This document shows, piece by piece, positions 34,021 to 42,728 of a stretch of DNA of 64,000 nt (within the stretch, counting starts at the first letter, position 1; every line of letters starts with the position of its first letter). Source of the stretch: Nocardia speluncae NBRC 108251 (lineage in GTDB: Bacteria > Actinomycetota > Actinomycetes > Mycobacteriales > Mycobacteriaceae); NCBI RefSeq assembly GCF_001613245.1, contig NZ_BDBZ01000009.1:62001-126000 (forward strand). The letters are read 5' to 3'. The notes under the pieces are model-generated. The model was not told the DNA's origin and ran no database searches. It was given only the letters and a program-made list of their open reading frames with translations. A program made the position numbers and the translations under genes.

Positions 34021-34773
34021 GTGTTGGCGGATCAAGCATCTGGCGGTGGTCAGGAGCAAGAGATGGCTCCCGTCGGCGCAGACATCGCCGGAGTCGAGTC
34101 GTCAGCGACTCTGGAGGCCTCTGACGCGGGTGAAGGCAGAGCTCTTCTCGTGCAGGTTGACTTCGGCGAACAGGTATCGCTTCGGGAAGTGCACGAGGCA
34201 CAATCGCTCGTCCGGTCACTACTCTTTGATCTTGTCGCCTACGAAGCATCGAAGATTGATCTGCCCAGCTGCGAGGGGTCCGCATGGGTCCGGACGGCGT
34301 GCTGGTCGACATTCGGGAGGAACTCGCGAAGCAGGGAAGTTCACACGGTATTGCCTTGCCGCACTCCGGTCGCGCAGTAGGCACAGTCGGCGGGTTCCTT
34401 GAACTTCTCGATGGGTGGCTGACAAGTGCGATCCGGGTATCGAGCAGCCTCAGTGTCAATCCGTGGCAGGAAATCGAACGCCAATGCGATTCTCGACTTT
34501 GTCGTTCGAGCATCAGCCTTCAAAGTGGAGCGAAGGGTACGCCTCGCAGAATTGGAGGCGGAGGCTTTGAGGCAAAGTAACGCGATTGTCCAGGAAATCT
34601 TTCAGGCAAGCTCCGATTCCACAGTGGCTAGCAAGACGATCGGAACTATCGAGGTCTTCTCGTCCGAGGTGGCCAGTCGCGTGCGCATCAGCGAAATCTC
34701 GGCAGAGGAAGCAGAGACTCGGCGTCTTGATCTTCTGAACCTGGTTCGTGGTAGCGAAACTCAACAGGAGTAG
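34021..34773 (+). pseudogene. broken gene of unknown family, two compensating frame changes
   Basis: Three consecutive frames each look protein-like only in part: from 34021 one frame reads LVQVDFGEQVSLREVHEAQ and LFDLVAYEASKIDL. From about 34284 the next frame reads GPDGVLVDIREELAKQ then GTVGGFLELLDGWLTSAIRV. From about 34470 the first frame resumes with SNANAILDFVVRASAFKVERRVRLAELEAEALRQ (in parts) to the stop at 34773. Two indels of opposite sign would explain this. The C-terminal part is a long charged helix. I cannot name the family; a role with the adjacent STAND gene is possible but unproven. Confidence 0.4.
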
Positions 34774-34871
34774 GCCCGTGGCGCGCGAATGATACGACAG
34801 CGCGACACGCATGCGGAAGGCTGAGGGTTGCTCGGCTCAGCCTGACAATCGACCCTGCCCAACTTCGGCTT

Positions 34872-34990
34872 CCTCCCCGTGCGGTGCAGGCTACGGCGAT
34901 TGCTGAGTTGCGATCTGGCTGCGCAATCATGGAGACGCTGGCGGTGCCGGCTGAATCCGTGCGGTGTCGACCCGGCAGGCGGTCTGGCGA
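34872..34990 (+). repeat. decayed copy of the 3' part of the gene at 23102-23383
   Basis: Shares GCGGTGCAGGC, GCGATTGC and ATCATGGAGAC with 23316-23420, in the same order and spacing apart from small indels. The reading frame is lost. It shows that the 23-kb and 35-kb areas derive from related segments. Confidence 0.5.
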
Positions 34991-35119
34991 AGGCGTGTCG
35001 GGGCATTTGGTCCGTGTGTCGCTCGTCCGTAGGGGCGCGAACCTGCGACGCGTGACCTGGGGCTTCTTGCCCAGGCTGGATATCCGACCTCTTGTCGTCG
35101 ATCTGACCGGCGCAAATGG

Positions 35120-35250
35120 GGCGCAGGTTGTGCCCTCTGCGCGGGGCAACTCGAACATGGGAACGGGGACGGCCTGCGGTTTTCGGGTGGTCGGCGGGTT
35201 ATCGAAGCGGATTGCCAGCTCTAGTGACGGGTGGCGCTGCTGTTCTACGG
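35120..35250. repeat. dispersed repeat, copy C
   Basis: GTGCCC-TCTGCGC-GGGGCA hairpin region (35131-35149), followed by TCGAACATGGGAACG (35151-35165) and GGCCTGCGGTTTTCGGGTGGTCGG. To the right, on the minus strand, come the last codons and stop of the small-protein family (NSSATRH, TAG near 35223); the rest of that gene is gone. To the left, TGACCTGGGG at about 35058 matches copies D and E, but the outer inverted arm is not recognisable. Confidence 0.65.
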
Positions 35251-35422
35251 GGGCGTCTCGGCCACAACCAACACCGCCGACGCGCCCTCATCGACGGCAT
35301 TTGTCACTCCCCACCACGAAACCGCTACCGGAGATAAGTCGGGACCTAAGATCCAGACGGACGAGCAGGTTGGTTTGAGAACCGGCTGCTTCGTGAGGGG
35401 GTATTCATGCAAAGCTGATCGA

Positions 35423-36328
35423 ATGGGTGACAAAACCGACGCTGAGGCGCGGCTCGCAGTGGTCGAAGAGTGGCTCGCGTCACTCCGCCAGAGCCTGGTC
35501 ATCGGCGACCTGACGTGGGAGGCCGTAGCGTCAGACCTTCGCTTGCTTGCAGTGAATTACATCGTTCGGCGTCAACTCGAAGCCCTCGAAGCCGCCGTGG
35601 TGTTGGCGAAGTCTGGCTTCGGTCATTTGGCCGTGGGGTTCGTACGGCCCGCCCTCGACGAGTTGCTGTGGATCGACTGGGTCAAAGGTCTCTCGAAGGC
35701 CGCAGCGCACGAGCTGCTACTCGACATGGGCAAATACGATGCGGTGCGCTCATTGGTTGCCCAGCGTGGCTTTGTGGGTGATGAAGTGATGCAGCAACTC
35801 TGGTACCCAGTGGCTTTTCTGGACACGGCAGCAAACCAAGAAAGCGAGTTGAAGGGTGAGCTGAAGAAGCGCGGCGAAGCCCTCGGGTGGGGGAAACGTG
35901 TGTCCCCGCTCGCGGACTGGGTCGCGGAGCAAACCGGCCGGGGGCCGCTCTATCGCTATCTTCACAGCGCTACGAGTAGATCGCTGCATTTTTCGATGGG
36001 CGAAGCTATGAGGAACGGATGGGGTGAGCCCGGGGGGATTCTCACCACCATCAAGCCCGAGTTCCGGAGTAACCGAGCTGATTTCGCCCTCTATCAGCTT
36101 CCTCGACTGTTCCAGGACACACTGGTTACGTGCGATTCGCTGCATGAAGGCGCCGGAATCGAATTCGAGGTCGAAGATGAGGGGATAGCGAACCGGATTC
36201 TCACCGCGAGTGAGAGCCTCGCAGCGTGCGGCGCAATACCGCTCGTACACGCTCACGAGTGGAATCTCGGGCCTGACGGTCTGATCGGATCTCGGGTCGA
36301 GACGGATGCCCCTCTTCACGGAGATTGA
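35423..36328 (+). CDS. hypothetical helical protein
   Basis: ATG at 35423 (MGDKTDAEARLAVVEEWL); 301 residues. Upstream codons are open but belong to repeat copy C. All-helical and soluble, with RQLEALEAAVVLAKSGF, FVRPALDELLWIDWV and YRYLHSATSRSLHFSMGE. The pattern of a paired-helix core resembles DUF5677-like proteins of unknown function, but this is a weak impression. It stands alone between repeats C and D, so it may be cargo of the repeat-bounded segment. Confidence 0.5.
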   Translation: MGDKTDAEARLAVVEEWLASLRQSLVIGDLTWEAVASDLRLLAVNYIVRRQLEALEAAVVLAKSGFGHLAVGFVRPALDELLWIDWVKGLSKAAAHELLLDMGKYDAVRSLVAQRGFVGDEVMQQLWYPVAFLDTAANQESELKGELKKRGEALGWGKRVSPLADWVAEQTGRGPLYRYLHSATSRSLHFSMGEAMRNGWGEPGGILTTIKPEFRSNRADFALYQLPRLFQDTLVTCDSLHEGAGIEFEVEDEGIANRILTASESLAACGAIPLVHAHEWNLGPDGLIGSRVETDAPLHGD

Positions 36329-36472
36329 CTGGACGGACGCGCCGTGTGTTTGCGCTGTTCGTGCGGTCCGGAACTGCTAGTAAGACACGGATGCTGGGCC
36401 CGCACTCCTTGCGGCGCCCGGGCGGCTTCTGATCGGTTTTCCGGCGGACCGAGAGCTGTGGATACAGTCGCC

Positions 36473-36670
36473 AGGGTGGAGTCGAAGGCGGATCGGCGGG
36501 TCGCTCGTGACCGGGTCGCGGGCTATCACAGGGTGTAGCTGGGCGAGTTGATCGGCCACGTCGAGCATGCGGTGGCGGGGTTCCGGGCTGGCGAGCTGGA
36601 TGCGTTCGAGGTCGACGCGGTGATCCACCGGTATCACCGGACCAGTGTGCCGCCGGGCTATAGCACACGG
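36473..36670 (+). pseudogene. small protein gene with an in-frame amber stop
   Basis: From the GTG at 36473 the frame reads VESKADRRVARDRVAGYHRV, TAG (36536-36538), then continues in the same frame LGELIGHVEHAVAGFRAGEL and DAFEVDAVIHRYHRTS. The joined product resembles a short family in mycobacteria and nocardiae with YHEA-x-LGEL and GEIDAFEVD-x-IHRY phrases. The stop and the loss of the C-terminus (usually RELWKFC) make it a pseudogene. Downstream (36664-36780, minus strand) lies another protein-like scrap, YWLPDNTIDICPVALAIRY. Confidence 0.45.
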
Positions 36671-36826
36671 TGGAGTTCCCACAGTACCGGGAGGCGGTCG
36701 TCGAGGTAGCGAATGGCCAGGGCGACCGGGCAGATGTCGATGGTGTTATCCGGCAGCCAGTACACGGCTGCGTTTGTGTCGGTTGGCCCGGTTGTCCGGC
36801 ACGAACGATCGCATATGTTCGGTGTG

Positions 36827-36978
36827 CGTTCCCATGTTCGATGTGCCCTACCAGCACCGTGTCTGACCTGGGGTTTCTCAACGCGGCGATTCTGGGATCT
36901 TCGCGGAAAATCCTGCTGACCTGCGGAAACGCTGTCGCAGGTTTGTGCCCTCGGCGGGGCACGTCGAAGATGGTAACG
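36827..36978. repeat. dispersed repeat, copy D: 152 bp with terminal inverted repeats
   Basis: Left arm CGTTCCCATGTTCGATGTGC (from 36827) and right arm GGGCACGTCGAAGATGGTAA (from 36957) are inverted repeats with 19 of 22 positions matching. Inside lie the stem-loop ACCTGCG...CGCAGGT and the hairpin TGTGCCC-TCGGCG-GGGCACG overlapping the right arm. The same 152-bp unit occurs at 48763. To the right the homology to copies A-C continues into the small gene at 37032. Confidence 0.85.
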
Positions 36979-37031
36979 GGGACGACCTGCAATTTTCAGG
37001 TGGCCGGTTGGTGATCCAGGCGGAGTACCCG

Positions 37032-37280
37032 CTATAGCCGGGTGGTGCGGGCGTCTGTGCGGTCTGCTTGCCAATGGGCGATCTCGAGGAGGACGGCAGC
37101 CTGTTGCTGGGTGAGTGCCTCGCTGTCGGCTTCGTCGATGAGGATGATTTCGACATCCGCTTGTGGTGTGGTGGTTCGTTGTCGCTGCCGGTCGTCGGGG
37201 TGCGGGTGTGATGGTTCACGTACACCGTTCGGCATGTCGGGGAGTATTTCGTATCGGCTGACACTGTGGTGCGCTGACAC
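37032..37280 (-). CDS. small conserved protein of the repeat-associated family
   Basis: 82 residues from a GTG at 37280; the ATG in LPDMPNGVREP (near 37235) is an alternative start and agrees better with the relative at 15155. Sequence SVSRYEILPDMPNGVREP, a linker, then ADVEIILIDEADSEALTQQQ and LEIAHWQADRTDARTTRL. The helical core is conserved with the copy at 15155-15358; the 5' half is also in the broken copy at 29830. It is preceded by a 320-bp conserved gap and the 419-residue gene, so the two may form one unit. No known domain. Confidence 0.55.
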   Translation of the reverse strand: MSAHHSVSRYEILPDMPNGVREPSHPHPDDRQRQRTTTPQADVEIILIDEADSEALTQQQAAVLLEIAHWQADRTDARTTRL

Positions 37281-37784
37281 GCCGAAATGCGCGGTCGTGC
37301 CGATGAGCGTGCCGGTGGCAGAACCGATTCGCGGCCAAATGTGTCTGAAACCGCGTACCTGCCTGTGGCTGAATGATTCCGGCCGGCTGACTTTTGGTCG
37401 ATGAGCAACCCGTCGCCGCGACGAGACGAAGGACCGTTCCTGCAGGCTCTCGGGTCCAAGCTGGTTGCGGCTGACTTGGTGGCGACGATTTGCCGCACAC
37501 GGGTGTATTGCGTGACGGACCGGTACGACAGCTGGGTCCGTAGGTCCCGCTGATCGGCATCGAAGTCAACGCGGGCGCACTCATCGGTGCTTTGCACGGC
37601 GCTATCCGGCGAGTTCGGGCTTGACGGGCCTTGGCGCCATCCAAGTAGCCAGCAGCCAGTCGACCTCGGGCTCGCCGGGGATGCCGAGCGCGCCGGTCGG
37701 GCCGTAGGACACCATGCGGAAGGTGATCTCGCCAGGGACGCCGTCCAAATCGGCCTTGGCATGTATTTTCGCGGCGCAGGCGAC
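37142..37784. repeat. long direct repeat, copy 2 (partner at 29830-30435)
   Basis: The intact version of the 0.6-kb repeat: the 5' part of the small gene, a 320-bp gap, and the 3' end of the 419-residue gene. Same orientation as copy 1, 7.3 kb away, enclosing the STAND gene and the region around it. Recombination between the copies would delete or amplify that segment. The gap itself (37281-37601) has no convincing gene although it is well conserved between copies, so it may hold a promoter or RNA. Confidence 0.85.
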
Positions 37785-38861
37785 ATCGAAACAGACTCGC
37801 GAGATCGTGAACGCGCCCAGGCGATGGCGTTCCAGCATAGCCTTGGCCTGCACCGCTGATTGCTTGGCTTGACCGGTCGACGGGGGCGGCGCGAACCCGG
37901 CGACCAGACCCCAGCGCTGGTGTTGCCAAGCCCGCAGGAAAGCTGTCGCCTGCACCACGACATCCTGGTCGTCGAAACCGGGATCGCCGGGCAGCAGCTG
38001 CGAGGGCACGAACTCCTCGTGGAACCGGCGCTGGGCACAGTGCTGCTGGATCTGTGGCCACAGCGTGTCCCAACTCGGTTCAGGTAACGCGGGTGCGGCG
38101 GCATTGGTGGTGGCACGAGCCCAATCCGATACTGCGAACAGCATGCACCACGCCTTGGTCGCGACGACGACGTTGTCGAAGTTGACGATCGAGCCATGCA
38201 CCATGCCGTGCCGGTGGACCTCGAAGACCTCCACGTCGACACGCTTTTTGAACGTCTTGCGAAAAGCTCTCATCGCGTGGGTGAGCCCGAGGTGATGCCC
38301 GACCACCGAGTCCCACGCCACCATCTCCGCTGGCTCACGGGCGGCCAGACCTCGGCGCGCCGCGGGCTGGAAATCATTGACGAAACCATCCATGACAGCG
38401 ATCAATTGCAAAGTAGCACTGTCGAACTCATCAGAAAAGTAGTGCTCGAAGGCACGTTGGATCTGACGGCGGCGCACTTTCAGGCCGTGATGGGCGTTCA
38501 AACGCAGAATCCACAACGAGAGGGTATCGCGGTCGCGGTAGAGCTCGATCAGTCGCTGTTCGGCGGCCTCGGCGGTCGTAGTCTGGGCCAGGATCTTTTC
38601 GATCTCCGCGATGTTGAGCAGGTCGTGGAAGATCCACTGCCGCACGCCGAGACGGTCGTAGAACTCATCGACCACCGCGACCAAGCGGTCCAGATCGTGG
38701 CGGATCGCCAGGATCGGCTTGCGCTGGGTGCGCATCGCAAGATGGGTGATCGACCCCAACACCTGGATTTGCCGATTCAACTCGCGGTAGCTGGGCAGAT
38801 CCTTGGCCGAGCCATACGGCTTGGGCGTGGGCGAGACCGACGCGGCGGACATGGGGACCAT
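37602..38861 (-). CDS. hypothetical protein with HEPN-like R-x4-H motif
   Basis: 419 residues (ATG at 38861; a second ATG three codons in). The protein is helical and soluble: LPSYRELNRQIQVLG, then LRLNAHHGLKVRRRQIQRAF and FEHYFSDEFDSATLQLIAVMDG. At about residues 216-225 is EVHRHGMVHGSIVNF, which fits the R-x4-6-H pattern of HEPN ribonucleases, although the usual Asn after Arg is His here. The C-terminal part ends DLDGVPGEITFRMVSYGP and is duplicated as a remnant at about 30.3 kb. A HEPN toxin role would suit the region but is unproven. Confidence 0.55.
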   Translation of the reverse strand: MVPMSAASVSPTPKPYGSAKDLPSYRELNRQIQVLGSITHLAMRTQRKPILAIRHDLDRLVAVVDEFYDRLGVRQWIFHDLLNIAEIEKILAQTTTAEAAEQRLIELYRDRDTLSLWILRLNAHHGLKVRRRQIQRAFEHYFSDEFDSATLQLIAVMDGFVNDFQPAARRGLAAREPAEMVAWDSVVGHHLGLTHAMRAFRKTFKKRVDVEVFEVHRHGMVHGSIVNFDNVVVATKAWCMLFAVSDWARATTNAAAPALPEPSWDTLWPQIQQHCAQRRFHEEFVPSQLLPGDPGFDDQDVVVQATAFLRAWQHQRWGLVAGFAPPPSTGQAKQSAVQAKAMLERHRLGAFTISRVCFDVACAAKIHAKADLDGVPGEITFRMVSYGPTGALGIPGEPEVDWLLATWMAPRPVKPELAG

Positions 38862-38879
38862 ACTAGGACTGCAACCTGC

Positions 38880-39260
38880 CGTCCCTCCACCGATTTCCCC
38901 TCTGCCTTCTTTCCGTGGTCGACCGGGCTGCGGCCGGTCAGCGAGCCCCTTCTGTCGCCCGTAACGACGCTGCGTTCAGGATCGCCACATTCCAGTTGAG
39001 CTCGCCGGCCGCTTCGAGCCGGTCGAGCACCTCTCGGTGCAGCGCATCGAATACTCCGGTGCCGGCCCACACCATGAACCGTCGATGCGCGGTCGGAACG
39101 CTCATCCCGGTCGAGGGCGGCAGGGGCCGCTACGCGCAGCCGCTGGTCAACACAAACACGACCGCGGTGACACAGCTCGTTCGTCCACCGGTGAAGTCCC
39201 ACCGCCCCGAGGCTTGGAGCCTGAACTCCGGTACCAGCGGTTTCACGATCTCCCAGGTCT
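38880..39260 (-). pseudogene. IS5-family transposase remnant
   Basis: Minus-strand frames give GMSVPTAHRRFMVWAGTGVF and DALHREVLDRLEAAGELNW, then, after a frameshift, GSLTGRSPVDHGKK. This is the middle of an IS5-type transposase (intact relatives have WRRFHTWARAGVFDQLH, DWSRASVD and GANPVDRGKAGSK). The start, the catalytic C-terminal half and the frame are lost. It belongs to a different IS5 subgroup from the remnants at 5-6 kb. Confidence 0.65.
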
Positions 39261-39870
39261 CGAAGTCCGCCTTCGGTCCGGTGTGACGCCGCTGACTACC
39301 GCGGCCGCGGGACTGGTCGTGCGAGAAAGCGCAGCGACAGCCACCATCACGGCAAATCCCGGGGAACCGGGGCCGTCGACGGCCAGCGAGGTCGGGATGG
39401 CCGGCAGCATCCAGGGATCATGGTTGCCCTGTTACTCCAGGTCAGGGGGGTCGCCGCGCCTCCCACGGGGACCTTTCGCCCGACGGGCGCAACCCCCGTC
39501 CACTGGCATGTTGCTCGCGCAGACGATAATGAAGCGCGTGCGACGGCCCTAGCGTAGCCAGCCGTCCATCAGCAACGCCGCAACAGACTTCTGGAGCCGC
39601 AGCCAATGCCACCGTGAGACCTACCGGGCACCTCACCGCTGACGAGGCGCCCGAACTGGAGATAACCCTGACCGAGTTGGAAGGCATGAGGTGCGAGGTG
39701 CAACGGCGTCTGGTGAACCTGACTCCAATCGCCGACCACACTCGGAGGGAGGCGTCGACAATGATCTGACATCGCGTCAAGCTACCCAGTCGAGCCTTGC
39801 AAGTGATGCCCACCAGACGTAGTGCTGTATTTTCCGCCCTTCGCAGCACGACGAGAGGAGCTACAACGCC
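39261..39870. other. about 610 bp upstream of hsdM, no firm gene
   Basis: A 51-codon frame from a GTG at 39614 (VRPTGHLTADEAPELEITLT, then ELEGMRCEVQRRLVN) is protein-like and may be a small gene or the remnant of one. No other feature is visible. The promoter of the type I restriction operon should lie in the last 100 bp. Confidence 0.35.
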
Positions 39871-41511
39871 GTGCCGCCGCGGAAAAAGAAGGACGTCAAG
39901 CCCAAGCCGCTGAAGGCGGTTCTCTGGGAGTCCGCTGACCAGCTACGAGGGACCCTCGACGCTGCCGAGTACAAGCACTTCGTGCTCGGCTTGGTCTTCC
40001 TAAAGTACGTCTCAGTGGCTATGGCCGAGAAGAGGGCGCAGCTGGAGTCCGGGCTCAGGGACGGCAGTTTGCTTGCGTCGCTCGGTCTCACGGGGGTTGC
40101 CTCCGAGGATCTAATCGTCCAGACGGTGGAGGACCGCAGGCAGTACACGGGTGCTGGGCTCTTCTACGTACCTCCCAATGCTCGCTGGGAAGTGGTGATG
40201 GAACGAGCGAGACTGACCCTGGAGGGCGAATCGCTCGGCGAGGTCATCAATGGCGCGATGGACTCCATCGAGAAGGTCAACCCAGCCCTCCGGGGGACCC
40301 TTCCGCAGGAGTACAACAGTCCGCGGGTCAACGAAACGACACTGGCTGGCCTCGTCAAGCTCCTCGACCGTCTCGAATTCCAGTCCCAGGTCGGCGAGGA
40401 TGGGATGCGTGCTGGTGCCCGGGACCTGATGGGCGAGGTGTACGAGTACTTTCTCGCACAGTTTGCACTGGCCGAAGGGCGTAAGGGCGGGGAGTTCTTC
40501 ACGCCCGAGTCCATAGTCCGCCTCCTCGTCGAGATGTTGGAGCCACAAGAGGGCGAGCGTGTCCTCGACCCAGCGTGCGGTTCGGGCGGCATGTTCGTAC
40601 AAGCCGAGAAGTTCATCGAAATGCATGAGGGCAACCGCTTCAACATCTCTGTGTACGGCCAGGAGCGCAACCTCACGACGTGGCGACTGGCGAAGATGAA
40701 CCTCGCCATCCACGGCATCGAGGCCAATCTCGGCGAGGAGCCTGCCGACTCCTTCCACGAGGACCAGCACCCCGAACTGAAGGCCGACGTGGTCCTCGCA
40801 AACCCGCCGTTCAACATATCCAACTGGGGTGGTGAGCGGCTCGGCATGGACCCTCGCTGGACGTATGGCGTACCACCGGTGGGCAATGCGAACTTTGCGT
40901 GGATCCAACTCATGGTGAACAAATTGCGGCCGGGTGGACGGGCGGGCATCGTACTGGCCAACGGCTCGATGAGCGGCAAGTCGGGGGGCGAGGGCGACAT
41001 CCGGCGGCGCATGGTTGAGGACGACCTGGTTGCGTGCATGGTGGCGCTGCCGGGACAGTTATTCCGGTCGACTCAGATTCCGGCGTGTCTGTGGTTCCTG
41101 GCGGAGGGGAAAGGCACGCGGCATGCGGAGTGGATTAAGGGGCGTGTCGGGGAGGTGCTGTTCATCGACGCAAGCGGGCTCGGCACGATGGAAGAACGCA
41201 CGCTTCGAGAACTCAAAGCTCCAGACATTGAGCGAGTCGCTTCAACGTTTCGCGCATGGAGGGGAGTCCTTGGGGCGGGAGCATATGCAGACGTCCCGGG
41301 GTTCTGTCGGAGCGCGTCGTTGGAAGAGGTGCGGAGCAACGACTTCATCCTGACACCCGGACGCTATGTGGGGGTCGCCGAGGCGGAGCAGGACCCGGAT
41401 GCGGAGTCTGCGGAGGCGAAGGTAGAACGACTTACGAAGGAACTGTTGCTTCTTTTCGAAGAAGGGGTGCGGCTGGAGGCGGCTGTGCGAGAGCAGGTAG
41501 GGAGGCTGTGA
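39871..41511 (+). CDS. hsdM: type I restriction-modification system, methyltransferase subunit
   Basis: 546 residues from a GTG at 39871. N-terminal HsdM helical domain (LWESADQLRGTLDAAEYKHFVLGLVFLKYVS, quoted in parts: DQLRGTLDAAEYK and LGLVFLKYVS), then the N6-adenine methylase: FFTPESIVRLLVEML, SAM-binding motif LDPACGSGGMF (about residues 232-242) and catalytic NPPF in VLANPPFN (about 308-315). It methylates adenine in the recognition site together with HsdS. Its stop overlaps the hsdS start, GTGA, so expression is coupled. Confidence 0.97.
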   Translation: MPPRKKKDVKPKPLKAVLWESADQLRGTLDAAEYKHFVLGLVFLKYVSVAMAEKRAQLESGLRDGSLLASLGLTGVASEDLIVQTVEDRRQYTGAGLFYVPPNARWEVVMERARLTLEGESLGEVINGAMDSIEKVNPALRGTLPQEYNSPRVNETTLAGLVKLLDRLEFQSQVGEDGMRAGARDLMGEVYEYFLAQFALAEGRKGGEFFTPESIVRLLVEMLEPQEGERVLDPACGSGGMFVQAEKFIEMHEGNRFNISVYGQERNLTTWRLAKMNLAIHGIEANLGEEPADSFHEDQHPELKADVVLANPPFNISNWGGERLGMDPRWTYGVPPVGNANFAWIQLMVNKLRPGGRAGIVLANGSMSGKSGGEGDIRRRMVEDDLVACMVALPGQLFRSTQIPACLWFLAEGKGTRHAEWIKGRVGEVLFIDASGLGTMEERTLRELKAPDIERVASTFRAWRGVLGAGAYADVPGFCRSASLEEVRSNDFILTPGRYVGVAEAEQDPDAESAEAKVERLTKELLLLFEEGVRLEAAVREQVGRL

Positions 41512-42728
41512 CGAAGGATCAGCGGCAGTGGACAATAAGGGAACTAGTACTGGCTGGCGAGCTTGAATTTGGCGACGGGTACCGCACGAAACGCTCCGAA
41601 CTAGGGGCTTCGGGTTTCCCGATCCTCCGAGTGGCGGAGGTGCTCGATGGGAAGATCGCTCCTGTCTACTCTGAGTTCGTCCGGCCGGAGTTTCGATCCG
41701 CCATCAGGCAGAAGATTGCACGCCCCGGCGACATTGTGCTCACGACCAAGGGCACCGTGGGCCGTGTAGCCGTGATCCCTGCGCAGTCCGCCGAGTTCTC
41801 ATACAGCCCACAGGTTTGTTACTTCCGAACTACGGGCGGTAACAGGGTCATCTCTCGATACCTTTACTACTGGCTTCGTAGCGATGAGTTCCGCGTACAG
41901 GCCGCCGGCCTGAAGGGGCAGACGGACATGGCCGACTATCTGAACCTTGCAGATATCGGCTCACTTAAGGTCACGCTCCCCGAGCTTCAATCGCAGCGAT
42001 CCATCACTGAAATCCTCGGCGCGCTCGACGACAAGATTTCCGTCAACGAGCGGATCGCCGAGACTGCGCTCGCGCTTGCCAAGGCACGCATAGAGGCCGT
42101 GGAACACGCCGAACCTATGTGTATCGGAGACGTAGCCGACGTTTTCGACGGTCCACACGCCACGCCGCAAAAGACTACCGAGGGACCGTGGTTTCTCAGC
42201 ATCAGCAGCCTCAAGGGAGGTGTCCTCGATCTGGCCGAATCGGCGCATCTCACGGAGGATGACTTTCCCCGCTGGACTCGACGTGTGCAGCCGAGGGCGG
42301 GCGACGTCTTGTTCTCCTACGAGACACGGTTGGGCGAGGCTGCGCTCATGCCTTCTGATGTGCGGGCGAGCCTTGGTCGGCGAATGGGCCTGTTACGCCC
42401 CAAACCCGGTGCCGTCAGGAGTGCGCTCCTACTCCATGCCTATCTCAGCCCGCGTTTCCAGGAGGAAATCCGACGGCGCACCGTGCCTGGGGCTACGGTC
42501 GACCGGATCCCGCTAAAGGAATTGTCGACGTGGCCAATTTCGCTTCCTGTCGCAGGTGTTCGCGAACAGCTGTCCGCCGCTCTCGAAGCACTGCACGCGT
42601 TGATCGATCAGATGACCGTAGAGAACCGCACTCTCGTCGAACTCCGTAACACTCTCCTTCCTCAGTTAGTCACCGGAGAGATCCGTGTCAAAGACGCCGT
42701 GCGTGTCGTGGAGGACATTGCGTCATGA
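41508..42728 (+). CDS. hsdS: type I restriction-modification system, specificity subunit
   Basis: GTG at 41508 within the GTGA overlap with hsdM and with GGGAGG just upstream; 406 residues. Two target-recognition domains: residues about 1-170 (FGDGYRTKRSELGASGFPILR, then LTTKGTVGRVAVIP) and about 200-370 (GDVADVFDGPHATPQ, then LFSYETRLGEAALMP). Each is followed by a conserved coiled-coil spacer (SQRSITEILGALDDKISVNERI near 175-200; REQLSAALEALHALIDQM near 360-385). It decides the bipartite DNA target, which cannot be read from sequence. The stop overlaps the hsdR ATG. Confidence 0.95.
   Translation: MTKDQRQWTIRELVLAGELEFGDGYRTKRSELGASGFPILRVAEVLDGKIAPVYSEFVRPEFRSAIRQKIARPGDIVLTTKGTVGRVAVIPAQSAEFSYSPQVCYFRTTGGNRVISRYLYYWLRSDEFRVQAAGLKGQTDMADYLNLADIGSLKVTLPELQSQRSITEILGALDDKISVNERIAETALALAKARIEAVEHAEPMCIGDVADVFDGPHATPQKTTEGPWFLSISSLKGGVLDLAESAHLTEDDFPRWTRRVQPRAGDVLFSYETRLGEAALMPSDVRASLGRRMGLLRPKPGAVRSALLLHAYLSPRFQEEIRRRTVPGATVDRIPLKELSTWPISLPVAGVREQLSAALEALHALIDQMTVENRTLVELRNTLLPQLVTGEIRVKDAVRVVEDIAS

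Noticed and set aside
36878-38242. 454-codon minus-strand frame through the repeats
   Set aside because: Runs off-frame through the better-supported 419-residue gene, the conserved gap, the small gene and repeat D; Ser/Pro/Arg-rich.
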